64,000 bases of DNA from Acidovorax sp. FHTAMBA (lineage in GTDB: Bacteria > Pseudomonadota > Gammaproteobacteria > Burkholderiales > Burkholderiaceae_C). The notes beneath the pieces are model-generated. The model searched no databases. It was not told the origin of the DNA and saw only the letters and a program-made list of their open reading frames with translations. Positions 7,598 through 15,479 of the stretch are shown here, in pieces (the first letter of the stretch is position 1; the number at the start of each line of letters is the position of its first letter). The stretch spans positions 627,501 through 691,500 of the forward strand of contig NZ_CP152407.1 of NCBI RefSeq assembly GCF_038958875.1, written 5' to 3'. The translations under genes were made by a program, and so were the position numbers.

Positions 7598-8743
7598 TTA
7601 CCGCCGGGTTCGTGAGAGGTATTGCTTGCGCCAGAACAGCGCCACCAGCCCCAGTGCGATGAACGCCATCGCGCCCAGCGCCCACCAGAAGCCGTCGGCC
7701 TTGTGGATCAGCGGCAGGAACTCGAAGTTCATGCCGAAGATGCCCGCAATCAGGTTCAGCGGCAGGAACACGGCAGTGAGCGCGGTGAGCGTGCGCATGA
7801 TGTCGTTGGTGCGGTTGCTCTGCACGCTGAAGTGCATCTGCACGGCGGTTTCGGTGCTTTGCTCAAGCCGCCGCACGTGGTGCACCACGCGCTCGATGTG
7901 CTCGAGCACGTCGCGGCTGCGCACCTTGAGCAGGTCCAGCTCGCGCAGGCCGGTGGGCGTCTCGGGCAGGGGCCAGGTTTCCAGCGCGTCGATCCAGTCC
8001 TGCACGGCGGTGCGCTGGTCTTCGCAGATCTCGTCGAGCATGTGCAGCGACAGGCGTGCTTCGAGCAGCGAAGTCCAGTTCACGTAGCGCGCACGGGGTT
8101 TGAGCAGCTCGTTTTGCCAGTGGTCGAGCTGGCGCGTGAGCTCGCGGCGCAGGTCCAGGTAGCCATCGACCATCTGGTTGACCACGCGCAGCATCAGGTC
8201 GGCCGGGCTGGTGGGCACGCGGGCGCCAGGCATGGGGCTGCTGCGCCCTTCGCTGGTGCTGGCGGGCAGCGAGGCCAGCAGGCGGGCCGCGTAGGCGTCG
8301 CGCACCGCGCAGTCGGCCGGGTGCACGGTCAGCAGCAGCTGGTCGAACACCGCAAAACCCACCGGGCTGGTGTCGATGCGCCGCAGCACGGGCGGGCCCG
8401 AGCGTTTGGGCGGGCTGCTGCCGGTGGGTGCAGCCGGTGCGTCCGGGGGCCGGGGCGGCTCGGCGGCGTCGCCATTCAGGGTGGCCAGGCGGCGGAACAC
8501 CAGCAGGTCGTACTGCGAGGTGTAGTCGTAGTGCGAGGGCAGCTGGGCGTTGAGCAGGTCGGACACGTGCAGGTCCACCAGCTGCAGCCCCACCAGGGTC
8601 TGCAGGCTGGCCTGGATCTCGGCCAGCCGCGCCTGGAAGGCCGGGCGCGCGCAGGCGATCCAGACAAAGCCCTGCGTGGGCATCTGCGTGGGCAGCGCGG
8701 CCAGCTCGTGCACGCCGCCGCTGTGGATGTGGAAGATGCGCAT
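7598..8743 (-). CDS. CorA-family magnesium/divalent cation transporter
   Basis: 381 residues. A long cytoplasmic N-terminal domain rich in charged helices is followed by two C-terminal membrane helices; the pore signature GMN is at residues 337-339 (IFGMNFEFLP), after LTAVFLPLNLIAGI, and the protein ends WRKQYLSRTRR. This is the CorA/ZntB architecture of a pentameric inner-membrane channel. A Pro/Ala-rich insert (about residues 95-120) is unusual for E. coli-type CorA. The family A repeat at 8768 separates it from hemB, which lies upstream on the same strand. Confidence 0.88.
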   Translation of the reverse strand: MRIFHIHSGGVHELAALPTQMPTQGFVWIACARPAFQARLAEIQASLQTLVGLQLVDLHVSDLLNAQLPSHYDYTSQYDLLVFRRLATLNGDAAEPPRPPDAPAAPTGSSPPKRSGPPVLRRIDTSPVGFAVFDQLLLTVHPADCAVRDAYAARLLASLPASTSEGRSSPMPGARVPTSPADLMLRVVNQMVDGYLDLRRELTRQLDHWQNELLKPRARYVNWTSLLEARLSLHMLDEICEDQRTAVQDWIDALETWPLPETPTGLRELDLLKVRSRDVLEHIERVVHHVRRLEQSTETAVQMHFSVQSNRTNDIMRTLTALTAVFLPLNLIAGIFGMNFEFLPLIHKADGFWWALGAMAFIALGLVALFWRKQYLSRTRR

Positions 8744-8767
8744 GCAACCCCGGTTTTGAATAAAAAG

Positions 8768-8811
8768 TGCCTCCAGCGCTTGCCCATCAAGCGCTAGTAG
8801 CTCTTATTTTC
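8768..8811 (+). repeat. Family A hairpin repeat overlapping the hemB stop
   Basis: Top strand reads GTGCCTCCA, stem GCGCTT, loop GCCCATC, stem AAGCGC, then TAGTAGCTCTTATTTT; the last bases include the hemB stop codon (TTA at 8804-8806 on the top strand). By the convention used here the unit lies on the minus strand relative to the copy at 32315, i.e. it reads outward from hemB. This is the one copy between two genes on one strand that does not present its AGCTATT end to a start codon. Confidence 0.65.
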
Positions 8812-9811
8812 GGAGCAATCGTGCCACGTCGCGTGCGAAGTAGGTCAGCACGCCATCGGCGCCGGCGCGCTTGAAGGCCAGCAGGCTTTCCATCATCACG
8901 GCGTCGTGGTCCAGCCAGCCATTGGCGGCGGCGGCCTTGATCATGGCGTACTCGCCGCTCACCTGGTAGGCGAAGGTAGGCACCTTGAACTCGTCCTTCA
9001 CGCGGCGCACGATGTCCAGGTAGGGCATGCCGGGCTTGACCATCACCATGTCGGCGCCTTCGGCGATGTCGATGGCCACCTCGCGCAGGGCCTCGTCGCT
9101 GTTGCCGGGGTCCATCTGGTAGACGTTCTTGTCGGCCTTGCCCAGGGCGCCGCGGGTGCCCACCGCATCGCGGAAGGGGCCGTAGAAGGCGCTGGCGTAC
9201 TTGGCGCTGTAGGCCATGATGCGCGTGTGGATGTGGCCCTGCACCTCCAGCGCCTCGCGGATGGCGCCAATGCGGCCGTCCATCATGTCGCTGGGGGCGA
9301 CGATGTCCACGCCCGCCTCGGCATGCGTGAGCGCCTGGCCGGTGAGGATCTCCACCGTCTCGTCGTTGATGATGTAGCCGGTGTCGTCCAGCACGCCGTC
9401 CTGGCCGTGGCTGGTGTAGGGGTCCAGCGCCACGTCGGTCATCACGCCAAGCTGCGGGAATTCCTTCTTGAGGGCGCGCACCACGCGCGGGATCAGGCCG
9501 TCGGGGTTCAGGGCCTCCTTGCCGTCGGGCGTCTTGAGCGAGGGGTCAATCGCCGGGAACAGCGCCAGCACCGGGATACCCAGGCGCGCGCAGTCTTCGG
9601 CCACGGGCAGCAGCAGGTCCAGGCTCAGGCGGTCCACGCCGGGCATGGAAGTCACGGCTTCGCTGCGGTTCGTGCCCTCGTGCACGAACACGGGGTAGAT
9701 CAGGTCGTCGGCGGTGACCACGTTTTCGCGCACCAGGCGGCGGGTGAAGGCATCGCGGCGCAGGCGGCGCGGGCGGTTCTGGGGGAAGGGGGCGGGGCTT
9801 TGGAGATGCAT
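8804..9811 (-). CDS. hemB: Delta-aminolevulinic acid dehydratase (porphobilinogen synthase)
   Basis: 335 residues from ATG at 9811 (MHLQSPAPFPQNRPRRLRRD); the frame is open further upstream but those residues are not family-like. It condenses two 5-aminolevulinate molecules to porphobilinogen in haem synthesis. The Schiff-base lysines are in YSAKYASAFYGPFRDA and MVKPGMPYLDI. The metal region reads DVALDPYTSHGQDG with no cysteines, which marks the Mg-type rather than the Zn/Cys-type enzyme. It lies next to hemJ, another haem gene, on the opposite strand, with a candidate sRNA in between. Confidence 0.97.
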   Translation of the reverse strand: MHLQSPAPFPQNRPRRLRRDAFTRRLVRENVVTADDLIYPVFVHEGTNRSEAVTSMPGVDRLSLDLLLPVAEDCARLGIPVLALFPAIDPSLKTPDGKEALNPDGLIPRVVRALKKEFPQLGVMTDVALDPYTSHGQDGVLDDTGYIINDETVEILTGQALTHAEAGVDIVAPSDMMDGRIGAIREALEVQGHIHTRIMAYSAKYASAFYGPFRDAVGTRGALGKADKNVYQMDPGNSDEALREVAIDIAEGADMVMVKPGMPYLDIVRRVKDEFKVPTFAYQVSGEYAMIKAAAANGWLDHDAVMMESLLAFKRAGADGVLTYFARDVARLLRK

Positions 9812-9885
9812 GCCGAAGATTATCCCCTTGTGCCGCCGTGCGGCGTACCCCGGCGGGCGCACGCGTCAGCGCCCGGAAATGTCCC

Positions 9886-9914
9886 TTGTACCCGCCCAGC
9901 CCCGGTGCTAAATT
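9886..9914 (+). promoter_or_regulatory. Sigma70-type promoter for candidate sRNA
   Basis: -35 TTGTAC at 9886-9891, a spacer of exactly 17 bases, and -10 TAAATT at 9909-9914 preceded by TGC (extended -10). The predicted start is near the GGG at 9921. Confidence 0.6.
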
Positions 9915-9920
9915 GGCGCC

Positions 9921-10020
9921 GGGCAGCTTGCTGCCCCCCGCTTTTCCTCCCTGAGCGGGGGCCTGGATTGCAGCGATGCACAACAGGCTTTAAGGGCCCG
10001 GCGCAATTGCCGGGCTTTTT
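9921..10020 (+). ncRNA. Candidate small RNA between hemB and hemJ
   Basis: About 100 bases bounded by a good promoter and a strong intrinsic terminator, with no open frame of note. It can fold into successive hairpins: GGGCAG/CTGCCC (9921-9936); CCCCGCT/AGCGGGG (9936-9942 with 9954-9960) whose loop TTTCCTCCCTG exposes an anti-Shine-Dalgarno-like CCTCC at 9946-9950; and GCCTG/CAGGC (9961-9965 with 9984-9988). The terminator stem follows. I do not recognise it as 4.5S, 6S, tmRNA or RNase P RNA. It could alternatively be a structured leader with premature termination ahead of hemJ. Confidence 0.55.
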
Positions 10021-10023
10021 TTT
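9996..10023 (+). terminator. Intrinsic terminator of the candidate sRNA
   Basis: Perfect 7-bp stem GCCCGGC/GCCGGGC with loop GCAATT, followed by eight T residues. It lies 44 bases before the hemJ start codon. Confidence 0.85.
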
Positions 10024-10066
10024 GGAATCGCCGAAACGCCCCCGCATGCGCACTTAAACTGCCCGC

Positions 10067-10495
10067 ATGCTCTGGGTCAAAGCCTTTCACATCGTCTTCG
10101 TGGCCAGCTGGTTTGCCGGCCTGTTCTATCTGCCGCGCATCTTCGTCAATCTGGCGATGGTGGCGCCCGGCTCGGCCGCCGAGCGCGACCGCCTGCTGCT
10201 GATGGCGCGCAAGCTGCTGCGCTTTACCACCTTGCTGGCCGTGCCCGCGCTGGCCCTGGGCCTGTGGCTGTGGCTGGGTTACGGCATTGGCCGTGGCGCG
10301 GGCAATGGCTGGATGCACGCCAAGCTGGCGGTGGTGGTGCTGGTGATCGGGTACCACCACGCCTGCAGCGTGGTGCTGCGCAAGCTGGCCGACGGCACCA
10401 GCCGCAGGAGCCATGTGTGGTTCCGCTGGTTCAACGAAGTGCCCGTGCTGCTGCTGTTGGTGGCGGTGGTGCTGGTGGTCGTCAAGCCCTTCTGA
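10067..10495 (+). CDS. hemJ: Protoporphyrinogen oxidase HemJ-like membrane protein
   Basis: 142-residue protein with four predicted membrane helices. The first helix carries the conserved His (KAFHIVFVASWFAGLFYLPR) and the third the Lys in GWMHAKLAVV, as in the HemJ/UPF0093 family, which oxidises protoporphyrinogen IX in bacteria lacking HemG or HemY. The C-terminus RWFNEVPVLLLL fits. Proximity to hemB supports a haem-synthesis role. ATG 10067 lies just after the sRNA terminator, so it needs its own promoter or read-through. Confidence 0.85.
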   Translation: MLWVKAFHIVFVASWFAGLFYLPRIFVNLAMVAPGSAAERDRLLLMARKLLRFTTLLAVPALALGLWLWLGYGIGRGAGNGWMHAKLAVVVLVIGYHHACSVVLRKLADGTSRRSHVWFRWFNEVPVLLLLVAVVLVVVKPF

Positions 10496-10513
10496 CGCAG
10501 CCGCACACGGCGC

Positions 10514-11608
10514 ATGCACAAGACCTCCGCCTGGCCCCTGGCGCTGATCTACACGGCGCTGATCGTCTTTGCCAGCCTGTTCCCGTTTGACGGCTGGCGC
10601 GCCCAGGGGATCAACCCGCTGGTGTTTTTGCTGGCACCGCTGCCGCCACCGTACTGGACGGGTTTTGACGTCACCACCAACATGGTGGGGTATGCGCCGC
10701 TCGGGTTTTTGCTGGTGCTGGCCATGCTGCGCTCGGGCTGGACGCGGGGCGTGGTGCCGCTGGCCACGCTGGCGGGCGTGCTGCTGTCGCTGGCCATGGA
10801 GTTCCTGCAGATTTACCTGCCCCGCCGTGTGCCCTCCAACCTGGACCTGCTGCTCAACGCTGCGGGCGCGCTGGCGGGCGGGTTGAGTGCGGCGTTGCTG
10901 GAGCGCCTGGGCGCCATCGACCGGTGGAGCGATTTCAAGGGCCGCTGGTTTGTGGCCGACGCGAGCGGTGCCATCGTGCTGCTGGCGTTGTGGCCGGTGG
11001 CGCTGCTGTTTCCGGCGGCTGTGCCGTTCGGACTGGGGCAGGTGCTGGAGCGGCTGGAGGCGGCGTTGACCGAGTTGCTGGCCGACACACCGTTTCTGGC
11101 CTGGCTGCCGGTGCGCGAGGCGGCGCTCGACCCGCTGTCACCCACTGCAGAGCTGCTGTGCGTCACCCTGGGCCTGCTGGCGCCGTGCCTGCTGGGCTAC
11201 TGCGTGATCCGGTCGGCGGGGCGGCGGGCCCTGTTTGCGCTGGCGGTGGTGGCGGTGGGGGTCACGCTCACGGCGTTGTCGGCGGCCTTGAGCTGGGGGC
11301 CCGTGCACGCCTGGGAATGGATGGGCCAGCCGGCACGCGTCGGCATGTGGGGCGCCATGGCGCTGGCGGCGCTGTTGCTTGGGCTGCCGCGGCGCGCGTG
11401 CGCGGCCTTGCTGCTGCTCACGCTGGCCTGGCACCTGGCCTTGCTCAACCAGGCGCCCACCAGCGCGTACTTTGCCCAGACGCTGCAGATCTGGGAGCAG
11501 GGCCGGTTCATCCGCTTTTACGGGCTGGGCCAGTGGCTGGGATGGCTGTGGCCCTACGCTGCGCTGCTGTATGTGCTGCTGCGCGTGTCGCGCCGCGAAA
11601 GGCACTGA
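10514..11608 (+). CDS. VanZ-like membrane protein
   Basis: 364 residues with roughly ten hydrophobic segments. The N-terminal third has the VanZ-family features FASLFPFDGWR, TTNMVGYAPLGFLL, EFLQIYLPRRVPSNLDLLLN and AAGALAGG; the remainder is an additional multi-helix domain without a motif I recognise. VanZ was named from teicoplanin resistance, but chromosomal homologues such as this are of unknown function. The start is 18 bases after the hemJ stop, so the two are probably co-transcribed. Confidence 0.78.
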   Translation: MHKTSAWPLALIYTALIVFASLFPFDGWRAQGINPLVFLLAPLPPPYWTGFDVTTNMVGYAPLGFLLVLAMLRSGWTRGVVPLATLAGVLLSLAMEFLQIYLPRRVPSNLDLLLNAAGALAGGLSAALLERLGAIDRWSDFKGRWFVADASGAIVLLALWPVALLFPAAVPFGLGQVLERLEAALTELLADTPFLAWLPVREAALDPLSPTAELLCVTLGLLAPCLLGYCVIRSAGRRALFALAVVAVGVTLTALSAALSWGPVHAWEWMGQPARVGMWGAMALAALLLGLPRRACAALLLLTLAWHLALLNQAPTSAYFAQTLQIWEQGRFIRFYGLGQWLGWLWPYAALLYVLLRVSRRERH

Positions 11609-11664
11609 ACCCGGGCGGGTTGCATCGGCAGGGGCCACGCTCCCCGAAAAACTAAAATGCCCGG

Positions 11665-12024
11665 ATGAGCGACACCACATCCGCACCGGCCGCAGTGCCC
11701 GGCTACTACCAGCGCCACATTTTTTTCTGCCTGAACGAGCGCACCAACGGTGAAGACAGCTGTGCCCACCACAACGCCCAGGCGGGTTTCGACCGCTGCA
11801 AGGCGCAGGTCAAGGCCGCAGGCCTGGCGGGCGCTGGCAAGGTGCGGGTGAACAAGGCGGGCTGCCTGGACCGCTGCGCAGCGGGACCGGTGGCCGTGGT
11901 CTACCCCGAGGGCACCTGGTACACCTATGTGGATGCCGCCGACATCGACGAGATTGTCGAATCGCACCTCAAGAACGGCCAGGTGGTGGAGCGCCTGGTC
12001 ACGCCAGCGGAACTTGGCCGCTGA
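11665..12024 (+). CDS. Thioredoxin-like [2Fe-2S] ferredoxin
   Basis: 119 residues. HIFFCLNE at the N-terminus, further cysteines at about 33 and 45, and NKAGCLDRCAAGP with Cys67 and Cys71 give the C-x(10-12)-C...C-x3-C pattern of thioredoxin-fold 2Fe-2S ferredoxins (COG3411). The central VVYPEGTWYTYVDAADIDEI matches the family's C-terminal half. It is a probable small cytoplasmic electron carrier. It is followed by a small hydrolase gene, with a family A repeat between them. Confidence 0.82.
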   Translation: MSDTTSAPAAVPGYYQRHIFFCLNERTNGEDSCAHHNAQAGFDRCKAQVKAAGLAGAGKVRVNKAGCLDRCAAGPVAVVYPEGTWYTYVDAADIDEIVESHLKNGQVVERLVTPAELGR

Positions 12025-12050
12025 ACGCGCCTCCATCCTCCGTTCCGCAA

Positions 12051-12117
12051 ATTTTTGGTGTTTTTGGCCGTTGGCGCTTATCCATCAAGCGCGAGCAGCT
12101 ATTGATTTGGTAGTAAA
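12051..12117 (-). repeat. Family A hairpin repeat
   Basis: Top strand: TTTTTGGCCGTTG, stem GCGCTT, loop ATCCATC, stem AAGCGC, then GAGCAGCTATTGATTTGG. It ends only 3 bases before the GTG start of the next gene, taking the place where a ribosome-binding site would be expected. Confidence 0.75.
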
Positions 12118-12120
12118 CCC

Positions 12121-12771
12121 GTGAATGCACAGACCGAACGCCTGACCCTGTCCGGCCCCGCAGGCGCCATCGAGGCGGTGCGTGACGCCCCCCTGCTGGC
12201 CGATGGCGCGGCCCCCCGGGGGGTGGCGGTCATTGCCCATCCCCACCCGCTGTTTGGCGGCACGCTGGACAACAAGGTGGTGCAGACGCTGGCGCGTGCG
12301 TTTGTGCAGTGCGGCTGGACGGCTGTGCGCTTCAATTTCCGGGGTGTCGGCGGTACCGAAGGCGTGCACGACGACGGCCAGGGCGAGTTGCAGGACATGC
12401 TGGCCGTGGTGGAGCAGGTGGCGCCCGCGGCCCAGGGGCAGCGCATTGCACTGGCGGGTTTCTCGTTTGGCGCATTTGTCACCAGCCATGCGCTGGCAGC
12501 CCTCTGGCCGGAAGGGCGTGTGGACCAGGCGGTGCTCATCGGCACTGCGGCCAGCCGGTTCACCGTGGCGCCCGTGCCGCCGGACGCCCACCTGCGAACG
12601 CTGGTGGTGCACGGCGAGCACGACGACACGGTGCCCCTGGCAGCGGTGATGGACTGGGCCCGCCCCCAGATACTGCCTGTCACAGTCATCCCCGCAGGCG
12701 GTCATTTCTTTCACGGACAATTGCCGCTTCTGAAAAATCTGGTGGTCCGCCACCTCCAATCGGGCGCCTGA
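12121..12771 (+). CDS. Alpha/beta hydrolase (COG2945-like)
   Basis: 216 residues from GTG at 12121 (MNAQTERLTLSGPAGAIEAV). The motifs are HPHPLFGGTLDNKVV, FNFRGVGGTEG, the nucleophile elbow GFSFGAF, VHGEHDDTVPL for the acid residue and PAGGHFFHGQ for the His. These define small serine hydrolases of the COG2945 group; the substrate is unknown. No clear Shine-Dalgarno sequence precedes the GTG because a family A repeat runs to 3 bases upstream. An in-frame downstream ATG within the first 60 residues is not family-compatible. Confidence 0.82.
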   Translation: MNAQTERLTLSGPAGAIEAVRDAPLLADGAAPRGVAVIAHPHPLFGGTLDNKVVQTLARAFVQCGWTAVRFNFRGVGGTEGVHDDGQGELQDMLAVVEQVAPAAQGQRIALAGFSFGAFVTSHALAALWPEGRVDQAVLIGTAASRFTVAPVPPDAHLRTLVVHGEHDDTVPLAAVMDWARPQILPVTVIPAGGHFFHGQLPLLKNLVVRHLQSGA

Positions 12772-12865
12772 GCGGGCGGCCCGGCCGGCCTGGCCGGTGT
12801 CGTCATCTCCTGCGCGTCTTTCTCTCCAACCCCTACCTCGAGCCTCTCCAGCCCCTTCTTGCCCC

Positions 12866-14035
12866 ATGAAACGAATCCTGTCTGCGTTGCGATCTCTGGC
12901 CGTCTTTGCTGCGGTGGCCCCTGCCGCCTTTGGTGCCCATGCCCAGGCCCCCCAGCCTCCTGAAATTGCCGCACGCACGTACATGCTGGTGGACGTCACC
13001 GCCAACCAGGTGCTCGCCGCCAAGGACATCGATGCGCCGGTGGAACAGGCCTCGCTGACCAAGCTCATGACGGGCTACCTGGTGTTCGACGCACTGCGGA
13101 GCAAGAAGATTTCGCTGGACCAGAAGCTGCCCGTGAGCGTGCGTGCCTGGAAGATGCCCGGATCGCGCATGTTCATCGACCCCAAGATGCAGGTGCCGGT
13201 CGAAGACCTCATCAAAGGCATGATCGTGCAGTCCGGCAACGACGCCACCGTGGCGCTGGCCGAGGGTGTGGGCGGCACCTACGAGAATTTCGTCAAGCTC
13301 ATGAACGATCAGGCCAAGGCCCTGGGCATGACGGGAACCAGCTACAAGAACCCCGAAGGCCTCACGGAACCCGGCCATCTGACCACCGCACGCGATCTGA
13401 GTGTGCTGGCGGTGCGGCTGATGAAGGATTTTCCGGAGTACATGCATTACTACTCCACCAAGCAATACAGCTATCCGGGCACCCCGCCCTCCAACGGCAG
13501 CAACCGCAATTCGCTGCTGTTCCGCGACCCCACCGTGGACGGCCTCAAGACCGGCCACACGGCTGCTGCGGGCTACTGCCTGGTGGCCACGTCCAAGCGG
13601 GAGTTTCCGGGCGTGGGCCAGCGCCGCCTGCTGTCCATCGTGCTGGGCACTGCCAGTGAAAACGCGCGCGCCAATGAAAGCCAGAAACTGCTGAACTGGG
13701 GTTACACCGCGTACGAAGCCGTCAAATTGTTCGATGTGGGGCAGCCTGTGGCCACGCCCGCGCTGTGGAAGGGCACGGCCAGCACACTCAAGATTGGCCG
13801 TGAAGAAGCGATTGTCGTGGCCGTGCCTGCGGGCAGCGCGGGCAAGCTCACCACCCAGATCGCGCGCCCTGACCCCTTGGTGGCACCCTTCACCAAGGGT
13901 CAGTCCATCGGCACGCTGAAGGTGCTGCTGGGCGACCAGCCCGTGGCCGAGGTTCCGCTGGTCTCGCTGGAAGGTGTCGAGCAGGCCGGCATCCTGGGTC
14001 GCGCGTGGGACGCGATCCGGTTGTGGATTAAATAG
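12866..14035 (+). CDS. dacC: D-alanyl-D-alanine carboxypeptidase (PBP5/6-type)
   Basis: 389 residues from ATG 12866, which gives a clean signal peptide (MKRILSALRSLAVFAA... cut near AHAQA). Penicillin-binding motifs are all in place: S63-x-x-K66 (ASLTKLM), S123-G-N125 and K228-T-G230. The C-terminal domain ends in an amphipathic helix (GILGRAWDAIRLWIK) that anchors the enzyme to the outer face of the inner membrane. It trims the terminal D-Ala of peptidoglycan pentapeptides. The dacC versus dacA label is uncertain. A family B repeat follows the stop. Confidence 0.93.
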   Translation: MKRILSALRSLAVFAAVAPAAFGAHAQAPQPPEIAARTYMLVDVTANQVLAAKDIDAPVEQASLTKLMTGYLVFDALRSKKISLDQKLPVSVRAWKMPGSRMFIDPKMQVPVEDLIKGMIVQSGNDATVALAEGVGGTYENFVKLMNDQAKALGMTGTSYKNPEGLTEPGHLTTARDLSVLAVRLMKDFPEYMHYYSTKQYSYPGTPPSNGSNRNSLLFRDPTVDGLKTGHTAAAGYCLVATSKREFPGVGQRRLLSIVLGTASENARANESQKLLNWGYTAYEAVKLFDVGQPVATPALWKGTASTLKIGREEAIVVAVPAGSAGKLTTQIARPDPLVAPFTKGQSIGTLKVLLGDQPVAEVPLVSLEGVEQAGILGRAWDAIRLWIK

Positions 14036-14040
14036 GACAC

Positions 14041-14118
14041 AACCCCCTTGAGCGGCTGCGCCGCCAGCGCCCGCAAGTGAAACGACGCTGCGCAGCTGGG
14101 GCGGCCCTTGCGCGGCGG
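14041..14118 (+). repeat. Family B 3'-end repeat (diverged)
   Basis: Six bases after the dacC stop: AACCCCCTTGAGCGGCTGCG through to GGGGCGGCCCTTGCGCGGCG. The centre differs from other copies, but both ends and the position after a stop codon are kept. Confidence 0.55.
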
Positions 14119-14200
14119 TCGCTGGCATCGGCTGTGCTCTTGCAGCAATGGTGGGACGACGCGCCAGGCGGCTGGGTTCGGCGAGAAAGCCGCGTGGTGC

Positions 14201-14229
14201 TTGCCTGTTTTGGGGCTTGCTGCTACATT
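14201..14229 (+). promoter_or_regulatory. Promoter of the rpsL-rpsG-fusA (str) operon
   Basis: -35 TTGCCT at 14201-14206, 17-base spacer, -10 TACATT at 14224-14229 with a preceding TGC. The leader to rpsL is about 70 bases and contains a TCGGAATTTCCGA inverted repeat. Confidence 0.65.
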
Positions 14230-14306
14230 AGAAGGCTTTTCGGAATTTCCGAAGGGATTCACGTTTTCGCTTTCACGAAGCAAATTCACGTTTAGGGACG
14301 TATTTC

Positions 14307-14684
14307 ATGCCAACCATCAATCAACTGGTCCGTCAGGGGCGCGAGGTCGAAAAGACCAAGTCCAAGAGCCCCGCGATGGAAAACTCTCCACAGCGCCGTG
14401 GCGTGTGCACCCGTGTGTACACCACGACGCCCAAGAAGCCCAACTCCGCTCTGCGTAAGGTCGCCAAGGTGCGCCTGACCAACGGTTTTGAGGTCATCTC
14501 CTACATCGGCGGTGAAGGCCACAACCTGCAAGAACACAGCGTGGTGCTGGTTCGCGGCGGTCGTGTCAAGGACTTGCCTGGTGTGCGTTACCACATCGTG
14601 CGCGGTTCGCTCGACCTGCAAGGCGTGAAAGACCGCAAGCAGTCGCGCTCCAAGTACGGTGCCAAGAAGCCCAAGGCCAAGTAA
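14307..14684 (+). CDS. rpsL: 30S ribosomal protein S12
   Basis: 125 residues, normal length. It contains the decoding-centre segments TTPKKPNSALRKVAKVRL and GVRYHIVRGSLD. Lys43 and Lys88, the usual streptomycin-resistance positions, are the wild-type sensitive residues as far as can be read. It is the first gene of the str operon, followed 170 bases later by rpsG. Confidence 0.98.
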   Translation: MPTINQLVRQGREVEKTKSKSPAMENSPQRRGVCTRVYTTTPKKPNSALRKVAKVRLTNGFEVISYIGGEGHNLQEHSVVLVRGGRVKDLPGVRYHIVRGSLDLQGVKDRKQSRSKYGAKKPKAK

Positions 14685-14854
14685 GCCCTGCGCTTTTGCA
14701 CAAAATTTTCGGTGCTGTTTCCCGCGTGGCGCGGTGATGCAGCGTAGTGACCCCAAACGCAGGTGTTCTGCGCGGGTCGAGTAAGTGAGAGTTCTGAATT
14801 GGCTCTCGCGGTGTCTGAAAAGATGCCAACTGAAGCAAAGATAGAGGTGAAAAA

Positions 14855-15328
14855 ATGCCACGTCGTCGCGAAGTCCCCAAACGTGAAATCCTGCCGGATC
14901 CCAAGTTCGGCAATGTCGAGCTGTCCAAATTCATGAACGTGATCATGGAAGGCGGCAAAAAGGCAGTTGCAGAGCGCATCATTTACGGTGCCCTGGAACT
15001 GATCGAGAAGAAGCACCCTGACAAGGATCCTCTGGAAGCCTTCACCGTTGCCATCAACAACGTGAAGCCCATGGTCGAAGTGAAGTCCCGCCGCGTCGGT
15101 GGTGCCAACTACCAGGTGCCTGTGGAAGTGCGCCCTGTCCGCCGTCTGGCCCTGTCGATGCGCTGGATCAAGGAAGCCGCCCGCAAGCGTGGCGAAAAGT
15201 CGATGGCCCAGCGTCTGGCCAACGAACTGCTCGAAGCCACCGAAGGCCGTGGTGGTGCCATGAAGAAGCGTGACGAAGTGCACCGCATGGCCGAAGCCAA
15301 CAAGGCATTCAGCCACTTCCGCTTCTAA
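14855..15328 (+). CDS. rpsG: 30S ribosomal protein S7
   Basis: 157 residues, starting MPRRREVPKREILPDPKFGN. It is a primary 16S rRNA-binding protein of the small-subunit head. The 170-base gap from rpsL is longer than in E. coli and could hold the S7 translational-control site known for this operon, but I cannot identify it in the sequence. AGAGGTG lies before the start. Confidence 0.98.
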   Translation: MPRRREVPKREILPDPKFGNVELSKFMNVIMEGGKKAVAERIIYGALELIEKKHPDKDPLEAFTVAINNVKPMVEVKSRRVGGANYQVPVEVRPVRRLALSMRWIKEAARKRGEKSMAQRLANELLEATEGRGGAMKKRDEVHRMAEANKAFSHFRF

Positions 15329-15479
15329 GCAGACGAGCTGCCCTCGTCGCTCTGCGCAAGGCTGCCGGCAATTTTGCCTGCAGCCTTGTGGCGATTGAGG
15401 CAGTCACAAAACTGATGGGTTGCAGCGTCAAAAATGCTGGGCCCGCCCCCGAATAACACGAACCATCCAAGGATCCACC

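Noticed and set aside
9921..10020. 4.5S, 6S or another housekeeping RNA.
   Set aside because: None of the conserved core sequences that I know for SRP RNA, 6S, tmRNA or RNase P RNA is present; it is kept only as a candidate sRNA.
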